Assembly: GCF_002899715.1 (NCBI RefSeq)
Contig: NZ_PPEK01000002.1
Coordinates: 180,638-244,637, forward strand
DNA: 64,000 bases
Origin: Enteroscipio rubneri
GTDB lineage: Bacteria; Actinomycetota; Coriobacteriia; Coriobacteriales; Eggerthellaceae
Reading direction: 5' to 3'
Shown here: one piece after another, positions 7,889 to 17,041 of the stretch
Layout of the letters: every line of letters starts with the position of its first letter
Position numbering within the stretch: position 1 is the stretch's first letter
Program-made: the position numbers and the translations under genes
The notes under the pieces: generated by a model
What the model was told of the DNA's origin: nothing
Databases searched by the model: none
The model's input: the letters and a program-made list of their open reading frames with translations, nothing else

Positions 7889-8917
7889 GTGTTCCAGGAT
7901 ATAGAGCCGGATTCGTATTGCAACGATTTCGCTTGGGTCGAGCCGGACCCGGAGGATCGCGTCCTTGTCTATCGGGGGGCCTCCGTACTGGCGGCGCCTG
8001 CGCCTCGGGCCGATGCGGGCGCTGCGCCCGCATCGGCCGACCGGGTCGAGGGCGACACCGCGTCAAGCGCGCCTGTCGGGCAGACGCTCGTCTTCCCGAC
8101 GTACGGCCTGCTCGAGGACGCGGGCGCGATCGGCCCGGACAGCGCTGAGGGGGGCATCGCCCGCGCGGATGGCGAGCATCCGTCCGCTCTCTTCCTGTTC
8201 ACCGTGGGAGACGAGGCCTATTTCCGTTGCGAGGTGGACGACGAGGCGCTCGATGAGCTACTGTCGGATGCGTCCGCCGGGGATTCCGATCGTGCGCCGG
8301 CATGGCGGTTCGTGCCGATCTCCGAGCTGCGCGACCACGGCTCGCGCAGCCGCGCGTTCGCGGGCTTCGTGGGCTACGAGTACGATTCCTGGTACGTGAC
8401 GAGGCGCTTCTGCGGGCGTTGCGGCGCTGCGCTCGTCCACGACCTGGTCGAGCGCATGGTGCGCTGTCCGCAATGCGGCTGCATGGAGTTCCCCAAGCTG
8501 TTTCCCGCCGTCATCGTGGGCATCGTGGATCGTGAAACCGATCGCGTCCTGGTGTCGCGTTACGCTGGGCGGGAGTACAAGCGCTACGCACTCATAGCCG
8601 GCTTCTGCGAGATGGGCGAGACCGTCGAGGAAACGGTGCATCGCGAGGTGAAGGAGGAGGTGGGCCTTGCGGTGAAAAACCTGCGCTACTACCGGAGCCA
8701 GCCGTGGCCGCCGTCCTCCTCGCTGCTGTTCGGCTTTTTCTGTGATCTGGACGGCAGCGATGCGATAACGCTCGACGAACACGAGCTCGAGCATGCCGAG
8801 TGGCTTGACCGTGCCGATCTGCCTGCCGACGACGGTCACTCGCTCACGCGCGACATGATGCGAGTGTTGCGCGAGCGCAGCGAGGAGCGCTTCCCTGCGA
8901 CTTCCTTGCCCTTCTGA
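7889..8917 (+). CDS. nudC: NAD(H) pyrophosphatase, NudC type
   Basis: 342 residues from GTG 7889 (GGAAAGGCGGG just upstream); ATG 7856 would add 11 residues. A zinc ribbon (CGRCG ... CPQCG) precedes the Nudix box G(x5)E(x7)REVKEEVGL. SQPWPPSSSLLFGF matches the SQPWPFPxS motif that separates NADH pyrophosphatases from other Nudix enzymes. It splits NAD(H) to NMN(H) and AMP and, in NudC proteins studied elsewhere, removes NAD caps from RNA. The N-terminal third contains an Ala/Asp-rich low-complexity stretch (about residues 25-60) that is probably a lineage-specific insertion. Confidence 0.88.
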   Translation: MFQDIEPDSYCNDFAWVEPDPEDRVLVYRGASVLAAPAPRADAGAAPASADRVEGDTASSAPVGQTLVFPTYGLLEDAGAIGPDSAEGGIARADGEHPSALFLFTVGDEAYFRCEVDDEALDELLSDASAGDSDRAPAWRFVPISELRDHGSRSRAFAGFVGYEYDSWYVTRRFCGRCGAALVHDLVERMVRCPQCGCMEFPKLFPAVIVGIVDRETDRVLVSRYAGREYKRYALIAGFCEMGETVEETVHREVKEEVGLAVKNLRYYRSQPWPPSSSLLFGFFCDLDGSDAITLDEHELEHAEWLDRADLPADDGHSLTRDMMRVLRERSEERFPATSLPF

Positions 8918-9129
8918 GGGGCGAGGCCCCGTTGGTCGAAGGTGCGTTCGGATAGCCGCTTAGCGCGTTCTGACCGCGGCATCCGTCAGAGCGCATGTCG
9001 CGCAATCGTGGGGGGTTCGCTAGTCCTGCTTCCGTCTGCGGGAACTTAGCTGGTAGCTAATGTTTTGCGAAGTGCGTTCTTATACCCTTTGTTCAGGTTC
9101 TCAATGAATGTAACGAACAAGGAGGAACA

Positions 9130-9627
9130 ATGAAGAAGCGTTTCGCAATGATGGCGGCGGCCTGCGCCGTCGCAGGGTGCCTGGGCATGTTCGGCTGCTC
9201 GTCGGGCGGCTCGGAACCGGAGGCTACTGATCAGCCTGAAGAGCCGCAGCAGGCATCGAAGGCGGAGGAAGCTCCGGCCGAGGAGGCGAAGTATGCGGTC
9301 ACGATCGACGACTGCACGACGACGACGGACTACTCGGGAAAGTCGGCAATCGTGGTGACGTACACGTTCGAGAACGCTTCGGACGAGGCACAGAGCTTCA
9401 TGGTGGCCATTTCGGCGAAGTGCTTCCAAAACGGCGTGCAGCTGGACACCGCCATCGTTGACGACATCGATGCGCAGAGCACCATGAATGACGTCAAGCC
9501 TGGCGCCTCCACGACGGTCCAGCAGGCCTACCTGCTTGACGACCAGTCCGATGTGACGGTGGAGTGCTCCGAGCTTATCAGCTTCGATAACGAGATCCTC
9601 GCCGAGAAGACGTTCTCGGTCGCGTAG
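9130..9627 (+). CDS. secreted lipoprotein with DUF5067-like domain
   Basis: 165 residues. A signal peptide with the lipobox LGMFGC (Cys about residue 24) is followed by a Ser/Glu/Ala-rich linker and a beta-rich domain from about residue 55 (YAVTIDDCTTT, IVVTYTFENASDEAQSF). This matches small Gram-positive lipoproteins with a DUF5067 immunoglobulin-like fold. GAGGAACA precedes the ATG. It should be anchored on the outer face of the membrane; its role is unknown. Confidence 0.8.
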   Translation: MKKRFAMMAAACAVAGCLGMFGCSSGGSEPEATDQPEEPQQASKAEEAPAEEAKYAVTIDDCTTTTDYSGKSAIVVTYTFENASDEAQSFMVAISAKCFQNGVQLDTAIVDDIDAQSTMNDVKPGASTTVQQAYLLDDQSDVTVECSELISFDNEILAEKTFSVA

Positions 9628-9685
9628 GTGTTGATGCGGCCGTCTCGTGCGGGCAAACTCCTCACGAGACGGTCGCGCCATCTGA

Positions 9686-9691
9686 TACCAT
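9686..9691 (+). promoter_or_regulatory. extended -10-like TGATACCAT
   Basis: TGATACCATG overlaps the possible ATG at 9690. If it is a -10 element, transcription would start near 9698 and translation at GTG 9729. Confidence 0.35.
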
Positions 9692-9728
9692 GCATTCCAA
9701 GCCAAAGAGAAGAAGAAGGAAGCGCCGC

Positions 9729-10148
9729 GTGGAAGAGCCTTTGACCGACGAGCTGCTCGACGAGCTTCTGAGCGCACCCGATCCCCAGACGTTTGCCAAT
9801 GCGCGCAATATCGGTGTGCGGAGCATGTCCGACTACCTGCAGCAGCTCCTCGATGAGAAGAGCCTCGTACGCGCCGAGGTCATCCGACGTGCGGGGCTGA
9901 ACGAGACGTTTGGCTATCAGATTTTCATGGGACAGCGCGGCGCCTCGCGCAACAAGGTCCTGCAGCTAGCGTTCGCAATGAAGCTTACGCTCAAGGAAGC
10001 GGATCGGTTGCTGCAGGCCGCGGGTGTCAACGAGCTGTACTGCAAGAACCGTCGCGATGCCATCATCATCTTCTGCCTCGATCGAGGATACGATCTGCAG
10101 AAGACTGACGAAGAACTCTATCGGTTCGGCGAAGACACCATCTGCTGA
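9729..10148 (+). CDS. HTH-containing cytosolic protein paired with a Ser/Thr kinase
   Basis: 139 residues from GTG 9729, preceded by AAGGAAG; ATG 9690 would add a basic tail (KRRRRKRR) but overlaps a promoter-like motif. An XRE-like HTH is suggested by VIRRAGLNETFGYQIFMGQRGASRNKVLQLAFAM (split: from VIRRAG to LAFAM), followed by a helical C-terminus. No signal peptide or membrane segment. The kinase gene starts 69 bases downstream on the same strand, so the two may form a functional pair. Exact role unknown. Confidence 0.65.
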   Translation: MEEPLTDELLDELLSAPDPQTFANARNIGVRSMSDYLQQLLDEKSLVRAEVIRRAGLNETFGYQIFMGQRGASRNKVLQLAFAMKLTLKEADRLLQAAGVNELYCKNRRDAIIIFCLDRGYDLQKTDEELYRFGEDTIC

Positions 10149-10205
10149 ACGCGTCGCTCGTGCATTCGATCGATGCTCGTGACGCGCGTTCGCTCGCGTT
10201 TCTGC

Positions 10206-10211
10206 TACCAT
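10206..10211 (+). promoter_or_regulatory. -10-like TACCAT placed for a leaderless mRNA
   Basis: CTGCTACCATG ends 7 bases before the kinase ATG at 10218, and no ribosome-binding site is present. The geometry suggests translation from a leaderless transcript. Confidence 0.4.
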
Positions 10212-10217
10212 GAACCT

Positions 10218-11519
10218 ATGATGCTGGATGAGCTTGCAGAACATCTCAATGCCCTTCAACGCGATGATTGCTATCGCGTCGACGCCGTATTGAAAGAAAG
10301 CCCATACGAGACAACCGAGCGCGTGTACTTTCGCGGTGAGAACGGCGCCGAGCTCGGGCCGTTCGTCCGCAAGAGCATCGACCGCGACGCTGGCCTTGGC
10401 GGCGCTTACGAGCGCATCCGGGACGCGCAACGCGCCGGTCGGCGCTTCGAGCACCTTCCGCTCATCATCGATTGCTACGATGTGGGAGACCGCCTGGTCG
10501 TCATCATGGAGTACGTGGCGGGGGAGACGCTCGCCGACATCGTCTATCGCAATGATCCATCGATAAGCTTGGCCCGCGATGTCTTTCCGCGGCTTTGCGA
10601 CGCTGTTGGCGAACTCCACGAGGGCTTCGACGTACCGCTCATCCATCGCGACTTGAAGCCATCGAACATCATGTTATCGCGCGACAGCATGACCATCATC
10701 GACCTCGGCATAGCGCGCGCGTTCAAAGAGGAGTCCGACGAGGACACGCGGCATTTCGGCACGCGCGCCTACGCGCCGCCGGAGCAGTTCGGCTTCGGAC
10801 AGACCGATGTGCGCAGTGACGTGTACGCGCTTGGCATGCTGCTGTACTTCTGCCTGACCGAAAAAACGCCTGACGCGAAGGCACGCAGGGAGGGGTACGC
10901 TTCGGAGCATGTTCCAGAGCCGATGCGCCAGGTGATCGCTCGCGCCGCGGCGTTTGACCCCGCGGATCGTTACGCCGGAGCCGCCGAGGTAAAGCGCGCC
11001 TTTCTCGAGGCCGTCGCGCGCAGTGCGCCTGCACCGTGCGAGGTGTCTGAGTCGCAGGAACCCGTTGCTCCCTCGCCGGAGTCCCGCGTTCCAGCGGCCG
11101 CCGTCGGTGCGCCGATGCCGGCATACGCCGCGCGCCCGAGCGTCGCCGCGTTCGCCTCCTCGCCTCGCACGGGATTGCTGGCCCGTATCCCGAACAGGGT
11201 CGGAATTATCTGGGATATCGTTCTACTCCTCGTATTCATACTGTTTTTCGTCGTTACCACGGAGATGGTGTTCGCTCCGGAGCCTGGCGCGAGCGGGGCG
11301 GCGGCACCGCTTCCTCTGCGTGCATTTTCCTATTACGCGCTTTTGTTTATGCTGGTAAGTCCCATCCTCTACCTGCTCGCCGACCGTCGGCCCCTGCGCA
11401 GGCTCCTGCCGCCATTACGCGCCTGCACGCTCAAGCGCGAGCTTGTCGTATGCATCTTCATTATGATCGTAGGCTTTTTCGCCGTCGGCATTTCGAGCCA
11501 GTTCTTCCCACCGGTCTAA
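10218..11519 (+). CDS. membrane-anchored Ser/Thr protein kinase
   Basis: 433 residues from ATG 10218 (ATG 10221 equally possible). Kinase signatures: FVRKSID with the ATP-binding Lys near residue 52, HRDLKPSN at 143-150, DLG (in place of DFG) at 162-164, and APPEQFG. The glycine loop is degenerate. After an Ala/Pro-rich linker (about 285-330) there are three hydrophobic segments at the C-terminus, so the kinase domain faces the cytoplasm. Unlike PknB, it has no PASTA repeats. The HTH gene upstream is a plausible partner or target. Confidence 0.88.
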   Translation: MMLDELAEHLNALQRDDCYRVDAVLKESPYETTERVYFRGENGAELGPFVRKSIDRDAGLGGAYERIRDAQRAGRRFEHLPLIIDCYDVGDRLVVIMEYVAGETLADIVYRNDPSISLARDVFPRLCDAVGELHEGFDVPLIHRDLKPSNIMLSRDSMTIIDLGIARAFKEESDEDTRHFGTRAYAPPEQFGFGQTDVRSDVYALGMLLYFCLTEKTPDAKARREGYASEHVPEPMRQVIARAAAFDPADRYAGAAEVKRAFLEAVARSAPAPCEVSESQEPVAPSPESRVPAAAVGAPMPAYAARPSVAAFASSPRTGLLARIPNRVGIIWDIVLLLVFILFFVVTTEMVFAPEPGASGAAAPLPLRAFSYYALLFMLVSPILYLLADRRPLRRLLPPLRACTLKRELVVCIFIMIVGFFAVGISSQFFPPV

Positions 11520-11642
11520 CGGCCCTCCCACGCGCGGGTTACGTTCCCATCCGCCTGCTTTTGTTCTCATGCGCTGCGTCTAGAGTAGGTCGGACGGTGC
11601 GCGCCGTGGCGCGCGACGACCGAACCTGGAAGGAGCCGCTGC

Positions 11643-13136
11643 ATGGGAAACGAGGTGAAGGAGCCGAAAGGCGCGCGCATGGAAACGAAGGGCAGCGCCG
11701 CGCCGGAGCCGCGCAGAGCCGTTGAGGGGGCGCGGACCAAGCATCCGCCATCAAAGCATGCTGCCGCTTTCGAGATGGCGCCAAATGACGGCTCGGACAT
11801 ACCGAGAAACTCATCGCAGCAGTTCAAGCGCGTGCTCACAGTCCCTGATCTCATCGTGTATGGACTCATCTTCATGGTGCCGATCGCGCCTTTCGGCATC
11901 TACGGCGGCGTGTTCCACGACTCCGGCGGCATGCCCGCCCTTGCGTATCTCGTAGGCACGGGAGCTATGGTATTCACAGCGCTCTCGTACTCCATGCTCA
12001 TCAAGGAGTTTCCTGCATCTGGCTCGGTGTACGCCTATACGACGCGCGGAATGGGCAAGGGTATCGGCTTCGTGTCAGGCTGGACGCTGCTGCTCGATTA
12101 CATCCTCTCGCCGGTGCTCCTATACGTTGTGGCGTCAACGGCGCTCTCGGGCATCGTACCCGAAGTGCCAGCGTGGGCGTTCGCAGTGGCCTTTGTCGTG
12201 TTCAACACCTTCGTCAATGTGCGGGGCGTGCAGCTCGCCAATGTCGTGGACAAGGTCGCGCTCGTGCTCGAGATCCTCGTGCTCGCTGTTTTCGTCGTGC
12301 TCGCCGTGCGTTGGCTCGCCACTGATCCCGCATCGCACGGCTTCACGCTGGCCCCGCTGTACAATCCCGAGACATTCGATCCGGCCGTCGTGGCCAGCGC
12401 GGCGTCGCTTGCGGTGCTCTCGTTTCTGGGCTTCGATGGCATCGCAACCTTGTCTGAGGAGGCCAAGGACGGCCGGCGCGGACCCGGTCGCGCCATGATG
12501 GCCTCACTCGCCATTATCGGCACCTTGTTCGCTCTGCAGACGTATCTGGCGGGATGCGTGAGCCCTGACGGCGCAGTGTTCGCGAGCGACCCGAATAATG
12601 CCTTCTACCTGGTCGCGCAAGTGGTGGGCGGACGATGGCTCTACGTGGTATGCGCGATTGCGACCGCGCTTTCGTGGGGTATTTTCACGGCGCTTGCCGC
12701 GCAGACAGCCGTATCACGCATCCTGTTCGCGATGGGCCGAGATGGGAATTTGCCGCGGCCGCTTGCGAAGATCCATCCGAAGTACCGCACGCCTTACGTG
12801 GCCACGCTGTTCGTCGGAGTGTTTACGCTCGTGGTCGTCCTGACGTTCGGGCAGCTGGGCACCGACACTATCTCGCTGTTCGTGAACTTCGGCGCGCTCA
12901 CCGCGTTCTTGCTGCTACACGTGACCGTTATCTGGTACTTCTTCATCAAAAAGCGCGATGGGCGGTGGGGCGCGCATCTGCTCGTGCCTCTGGCCGGCCT
13001 GCTCGTCATCGGCTATACGTGGCTCGGCCTGGACATCCAGGCGAAGATCCTCGGTCTGGCATGGATGTCGGCGGGCATCGTCTACTACGTCGTGCTTCGC
13101 TACGTATTCAAACACGATGTGAAGGTGGGGGATTAG
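11643..13136 (+). CDS. APC-family amino acid permease
   Basis: 497 residues with about 12 hydrophobic segments starting near residue 65. The first helix region (VPDLIVYGLIFMVPIAPFG) and FLGFDGIATLSEEAKDG after helix 5-6 match the amino acid-polyamine-organocation family. A hydrophilic N-terminal tail of about 60 residues is longer than usual; GGAAGGAG before ATG 11643 supports this start. It imports or exchanges an amino acid or amine across the cytoplasmic membrane. Substrate not predictable. Confidence 0.88.
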   Translation: MGNEVKEPKGARMETKGSAAPEPRRAVEGARTKHPPSKHAAAFEMAPNDGSDIPRNSSQQFKRVLTVPDLIVYGLIFMVPIAPFGIYGGVFHDSGGMPALAYLVGTGAMVFTALSYSMLIKEFPASGSVYAYTTRGMGKGIGFVSGWTLLLDYILSPVLLYVVASTALSGIVPEVPAWAFAVAFVVFNTFVNVRGVQLANVVDKVALVLEILVLAVFVVLAVRWLATDPASHGFTLAPLYNPETFDPAVVASAASLAVLSFLGFDGIATLSEEAKDGRRGPGRAMMASLAIIGTLFALQTYLAGCVSPDGAVFASDPNNAFYLVAQVVGGRWLYVVCAIATALSWGIFTALAAQTAVSRILFAMGRDGNLPRPLAKIHPKYRTPYVATLFVGVFTLVVVLTFGQLGTDTISLFVNFGALTAFLLLHVTVIWYFFIKKRDGRWGAHLLVPLAGLLVIGYTWLGLDIQAKILGLAWMSAGIVYYVVLRYVFKHDVKVGD

Positions 13137-13141
13137 GCGGG

Positions 13142-14386
13142 ATGGGTCGGCCTGGCCGTGGAGGGCCCCCTGGCGTCGTGCGCACGGAGGACGTCGGGTG
13201 CCGATGCGATCCGTCGGGGTACGGGAAGGGCGGCACGCCGCTTTCGCAGCGGTTGCTTGCCGTTTTCGGCCTGATAGCGTGCGCGGCATCCTTCGGCGTG
13301 CTCGCATTCACATCGTGCACGTTCGTGCAAGCGGCTTTCGCAGGCGCCGCCGGCCCGGCGTCGGCCACCATCTTCATCGCGCTCGTCGCCTCCTCCCTCG
13401 CTTCAGGCGCGTTGTTCGCGCTTCTGGCGGCGCGGTTGTTCGCGGGAAGATGCCTGCATGCGGAACGCCTCGCATGGATTTTGGTGGTTCTTTCCGTGCT
13501 GCAGGCCGTCGTCACGCTCATGTTGTACGGACTGACGCCGCGTCATGCGGGGTTCCTCGTCCAATTCGTCGTCGCTGCGACGGTGGCGAGCTACTTCGAT
13601 CCGCTGCTCGCCCATGAGCGTACCCGTTGGCGCGAGCGCGAACGCGGGACGACGGGAGGGTTTGAGCCTCCTCATGGAGGCAGTGCGCGAAACGGCGAGG
13701 AAGGGCAGGACGGCGGGCATGGATTTGTCAAGCTCAACTTCTTCAACCTGTTCTGGGTGTTCTTCATATGCAGCATAGCTGGTCTCGCGGTAGAGACCGC
13801 CTACCACTTCCTCGTCGTCCAACCCGGCCACTACCAGGACCGGGCAGGTCTTTTGTTCGGACCGTTCTCGCCCATCTACGGGTTCGGCGCAGTGCTCATG
13901 ACGGTGGCGCTCAATCGTTTCCATGGCAGGAGCGTCGTGCTGATTTTCCTGGTGAGCGCCGTCATCGGAGGTGCGTTCGAGTTCGTGGTCAGCTGGATCA
14001 TGCAGTTTGCTTTTGGGCTTGTGGCTTGGGACTACTCGGGCACGTTCCTGTCCATCGACGGGCGAACCAACGGCATGTTCATGGCTATGTGGGGCGTGCT
14101 GGGGGTGTTGTGGGTCAAGCTTTTCCTGCCGCTCGTCCTGCGGCTTGTCAGGCTCATACCCTGGCGGTGGCGTTACGGGGTAACGGCGGTGTGTGCTGCA
14201 CTGCTGCTGGTCGACGGTATCATGACCGTGCAGTCCGTCGACTGCTGGTACGAGCGCGAGGCCGGTGCGCCCATCGATACGCCGGTTGAGCGGTTCTATG
14301 CAGAGCATTTCGACGATGCCTACATGCAGAGCAGGTTTCAGTCGATGTCGATGCATGTCCACGAAGCGGCTCGCGTCGATCGCTAA
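13142..14386 (+). CDS. membrane protein with CmpB-type putative ABC permease domain
   Basis: About 414 residues if ATG 13142 is used; the start is uncertain because the first 35 residues are Gly/Pro-rich and GTG 13178 is also possible. The N-terminal half has about five hydrophobic helices. The C-terminal half (from VKLNFFNLFWVFFICSIAG) has the GPFSPIYGFGAVL and GRTNGMFMAMWGVLG motifs of the putative ABC-transporter permease family (PF06541-like). A charged linker (about 160-200) joins the halves. No ATPase is nearby, so a transport role is unproven. Confidence 0.7.
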   Translation: MGRPGRGGPPGVVRTEDVGCRCDPSGYGKGGTPLSQRLLAVFGLIACAASFGVLAFTSCTFVQAAFAGAAGPASATIFIALVASSLASGALFALLAARLFAGRCLHAERLAWILVVLSVLQAVVTLMLYGLTPRHAGFLVQFVVAATVASYFDPLLAHERTRWRERERGTTGGFEPPHGGSARNGEEGQDGGHGFVKLNFFNLFWVFFICSIAGLAVETAYHFLVVQPGHYQDRAGLLFGPFSPIYGFGAVLMTVALNRFHGRSVVLIFLVSAVIGGAFEFVVSWIMQFAFGLVAWDYSGTFLSIDGRTNGMFMAMWGVLGVLWVKLFLPLVLRLVRLIPWRWRYGVTAVCAALLLVDGIMTVQSVDCWYEREAGAPIDTPVERFYAEHFDDAYMQSRFQSMSMHVHEAARVDR

Positions 14387-14514
14387 GCCTCTGCTGCCGT
14401 CCTATTCGCAGGCGCTCGACGGTCGGCTACGCGCTAGGCGCGGAGACGGGGCAACGCTTGCGTATCGGTTTGCCGGTCGAGCGGATGCTGGCTCGCGGCC
14501 GTGCGCGCAAGAGC

Positions 14515-14520
14515 GTACAA
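14515..14520 (+). promoter_or_regulatory. -10-like TACAAT upstream of amrB
   Basis: GAGCGTACAATAAAATC lies 58 bases before the dioxygenase-like gene in an otherwise gene-free gap (14387-14577). A -35 is not obvious. Confidence 0.35.
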
Positions 14521-14577
14521 TAAAATCAGCCTGTCGTTTCGAAAACGGCGGGAGTCCATCCGCGGAAGGAGCCTCCA

Positions 14578-15999
14578 ATGAGCATCGTAGCCGCTTACGT
14601 CGTCCCTCATCCGCCCCTCATCGTTCCATCGGTTGGCCGCGGTCAGGAGCGTGCCGTTTCGGAAACCGTCGCCGCCTACGAGGAGGTGGCGCGTCGTATT
14701 GCCGCGCACGCCCCCGACACCATCGTCGTCGTCTCGCCCCATGCGCCGCTTTTCAGGGATTGCTTCCATGTATCCACCGGCGACGCCGGCCGTGGGGACA
14801 TGGGGCGGTTCGGCGCGTGGGAAACGTCCATGACCGTGCCCTACGACGCGGCTTTCGCCGCATCGGTGGCCGCCTGCGCCCGCAAGCACGGCGCGCCCAT
14901 CTGCGGCAGCGGCATGGCCGACGGCGAGCTCGACCACGCGACGTTCGTTCCGCTCTCCTTCGTGAACGAGGTCTACAACGGTTATCGACTCGTGCGCGTT
15001 GGGCTTTCGGGTCTTGCTTCTGAAGCGCACCGCGCGCTCGGCCGCTGCATCGCGGAGGCCGCAGTCGATTTGCATCGGCGCTGTGTGCTCGTGGCCAGCG
15101 GCGATCTGTCCCATCGACTCAAACCAGACGGGCCGTACGGCTACGCGCCCGAGGGTCCCGTATTCGACAACGATGTGACGGCTCTCCTCGATGCGGGCGA
15201 TTTCGAAGGCCTTTTCAAGTTTAACGAAGCTTTCCTCGAGGAGGCCGCGGAGTGCGGGTTGCGCTCGTTCCAGGTGATGGTTGGAGCGCTGGAAGGGCTT
15301 CCCGTCACGCACGAGCTGCTGAGCTACGAGGGGCCCTTCGGTGTGGGGTACGCCGTGGCGGCGTTCGAGGTCGAGGGCGTGCAGGGCGACGGGGCCGTAG
15401 CGGCGGGGATCGACGAAGAGGCCGACGCCCGCGCGTCGGACGATAGAGCGGCGCAAGGCGCCGTCGACCCGTATGTCGCGCTGGCGCGCGCGAGTGTCGA
15501 GGGCTACGTGCGCACGGGTCGCCCCATCGCACGGCCCGATGGCCTGCCTCCAGAACTCGTCGAAAGCCGCGCAGGCGTGTTTGTATCGCTGCACGAGGAC
15601 GGCGATCTACGAGGTTGTATAGGCACCATCGAGCCGACAACCGGGAACGTGGCCGACGAGATCGTCCGCAATGCCGTTGCCGCGGCCGTCGAAGACCCGC
15701 GTTTTCTCCCGGTGCGCGCCGACGAGCTGGATGCGCTCTCCTATTCGGTGGATGTGCTGTTCACACCTATGCCCATCGCCTCCGTCGACGAGCTCGATCC
15801 GTCGCGCTACGGCGTGATCGTGACGAAGGATACGCGGCGCGGCCTGCTGCTGCCGAATCTCGACGGCGTAGACACGGCGGCCGAGCAAGTTGCCATTGCC
15901 AAGCGCAAGGCGGGCATCGATCCTGCCGACTCCGACGTTGCGCTCGAACGTTTCGAGGTGGTGCGCCACGAGCGGGGAGGCGGCCCCCGCCGTGGATGA
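14578..15999 (+). CDS. AmmeMemoRadiSam system protein: Memo/LigB-like domain fused to AMMECR1 domain
   Basis: 473 residues. Residues 1 to about 270 are a Memo/class III extradiol-dioxygenase-like domain (VVPHPPLIVPSVG, VVVSPHAPLF, ASGDLSHRL). Residues about 295-470 are an AMMECR1 domain (GCIGTIEPTTGNVADEI, DPRF, YGVIVTKDTRRGLLLPNL). In many genomes A and B proteins are separate; here they are fused. GAAGGAGCC precedes the ATG. The downstream radical SAM gene overlaps the stop. The biochemical function of this conserved trio is not settled. Confidence 0.9.
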   Translation: MSIVAAYVVPHPPLIVPSVGRGQERAVSETVAAYEEVARRIAAHAPDTIVVVSPHAPLFRDCFHVSTGDAGRGDMGRFGAWETSMTVPYDAAFAASVAACARKHGAPICGSGMADGELDHATFVPLSFVNEVYNGYRLVRVGLSGLASEAHRALGRCIAEAAVDLHRRCVLVASGDLSHRLKPDGPYGYAPEGPVFDNDVTALLDAGDFEGLFKFNEAFLEEAAECGLRSFQVMVGALEGLPVTHELLSYEGPFGVGYAVAAFEVEGVQGDGAVAAGIDEEADARASDDRAAQGAVDPYVALARASVEGYVRTGRPIARPDGLPPELVESRAGVFVSLHEDGDLRGCIGTIEPTTGNVADEIVRNAVAAAVEDPRFLPVRADELDALSYSVDVLFTPMPIASVDELDPSRYGVIVTKDTRRGLLLPNLDGVDTAAEQVAIAKRKAGIDPADSDVALERFEVVRHERGGGPRRG

Positions 16000-16870
16000 A
16001 GATTGCAGGAACCGCGGACGAGAAAGCATACGCGCAGACGAGTCCCGGACGGTCTGCCCGGTCTGCCCGCATGCCTGCTCCCTGTCGGAGGGGCAGCGCG
16101 GGCTTTGCCGCGCGCGTATTGCCCAAAGCGGGGAGGTGGCGAGCGAGAACTACGGCCGTCTTACCTCCATCGCGCTCGATCCCATCGAGAAGAAGCCGCT
16201 CGCGCGCTTTCGGCCCGGCGCGTTCGTGACGTCGGTGGGGTCGTACGGCTGCAACCTGCACTGCCCCTTCTGCCAGAACGCTTCCATCGCCTGTGCAGGA
16301 CTCGACGACGTCCGATGGCGCTTCGTGGCGCCCGAGGCGCTCGTCGATCTTGCTGTGCGCACGCGCGGCAGCATCGGCATCGCCTACACCTATAACGAAC
16401 CGTTCGTGGGCTTTGAGTATCTGCGCGATACGGCCCGCCTGGCGCATGATGCTGGCTTGGCGAATGTGGTTGTGACGAACGGCATGGTGAACGAGGGACC
16501 GCTTCGGGAGGTGCTGTCCCTCATCGATGCGGCGAACGTCGACCTCAAGGGGTTCTCGCAACGCTTCTACGACATCGTGGGCGGCGATTTGGAGACGGTC
16601 GAACGGACGATCCGGCTCATGGCCGCCTGTCCGACCTGTCATCTGGAGGTGACGACGCTCGTCATTCCCGGCATGAACGACGACGAGCGCGAGATCGAGG
16701 AGGCGGCGGCATGGCTGGCCTCGATCGACCCGTCGATTCCGTACCATCTCACACGCTTCTTTCCCTGCCATCGCATGGCCGACAAGCAGCCCACGCCGCT
16801 TGAGGCCCTTCGATCGCTGGCCACGGTTGCGCGCCGTCATCTTGACGACGTGCTGCTGGGAAACTGCTGA
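15992..16870 (+). CDS. amrS: AmmeMemoRadiSam system radical SAM protein
   Basis: 292 residues from GTG 15992, overlapping the upstream stop by 8 bases and preceded by GGGGAGG. Radical SAM cluster motif CNLHCPFC (CxxxCxxC) near residue 88, with N-terminal CPVCPHACSLSEGQRGLCRAR, which is typical of this PflA-like family. GFEYLRDTARLAH and the NVDLKGFSQRFY strand fit the partial TIM barrel. It is expected to cleave S-adenosylmethionine to a 5'-deoxyadenosyl radical; its substrate is unknown. Confidence 0.9.
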   Translation: MDEDCRNRGRESIRADESRTVCPVCPHACSLSEGQRGLCRARIAQSGEVASENYGRLTSIALDPIEKKPLARFRPGAFVTSVGSYGCNLHCPFCQNASIACAGLDDVRWRFVAPEALVDLAVRTRGSIGIAYTYNEPFVGFEYLRDTARLAHDAGLANVVVTNGMVNEGPLREVLSLIDAANVDLKGFSQRFYDIVGGDLETVERTIRLMAACPTCHLEVTTLVIPGMNDDEREIEEAAAWLASIDPSIPYHLTRFFPCHRMADKQPTPLEALRSLATVARRHLDDVLLGNC

Positions 16871-17000
16871 TGACTAATGCGGCGCCACAGCTTGCTCTGT
16901 GACCGTCCGAGGCAGCGCGGGGCCGGTGACGCCCGCTGACGCAAGGCGGGCATTCCGAGTGCGGCAGCGGAAAGTCGAGGCATTTCGCCTGGGGATGCGC

Positions 17001-17006
17001 TATCAT
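17001..17006 (+). promoter_or_regulatory. -10-like TATCAT upstream of tRNA-Sec
   Basis: GCGCTATCATG lies 35 bases before the tRNA-Sec 5' end and has the same TAYCATG form seen before several other genes here. Confidence 0.45.
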
Positions 17007-17041
17007 GAACCGGCATCGAAATCCGATGTCCTTTCCAGCAC

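Noticed and set aside
12635..13141. Long plus-strand open frame joined to the CmpB-like protein
   Set aside because: It overlaps the APC permease in another frame and is Arg/Gly-rich; the true protein begins near 13142.
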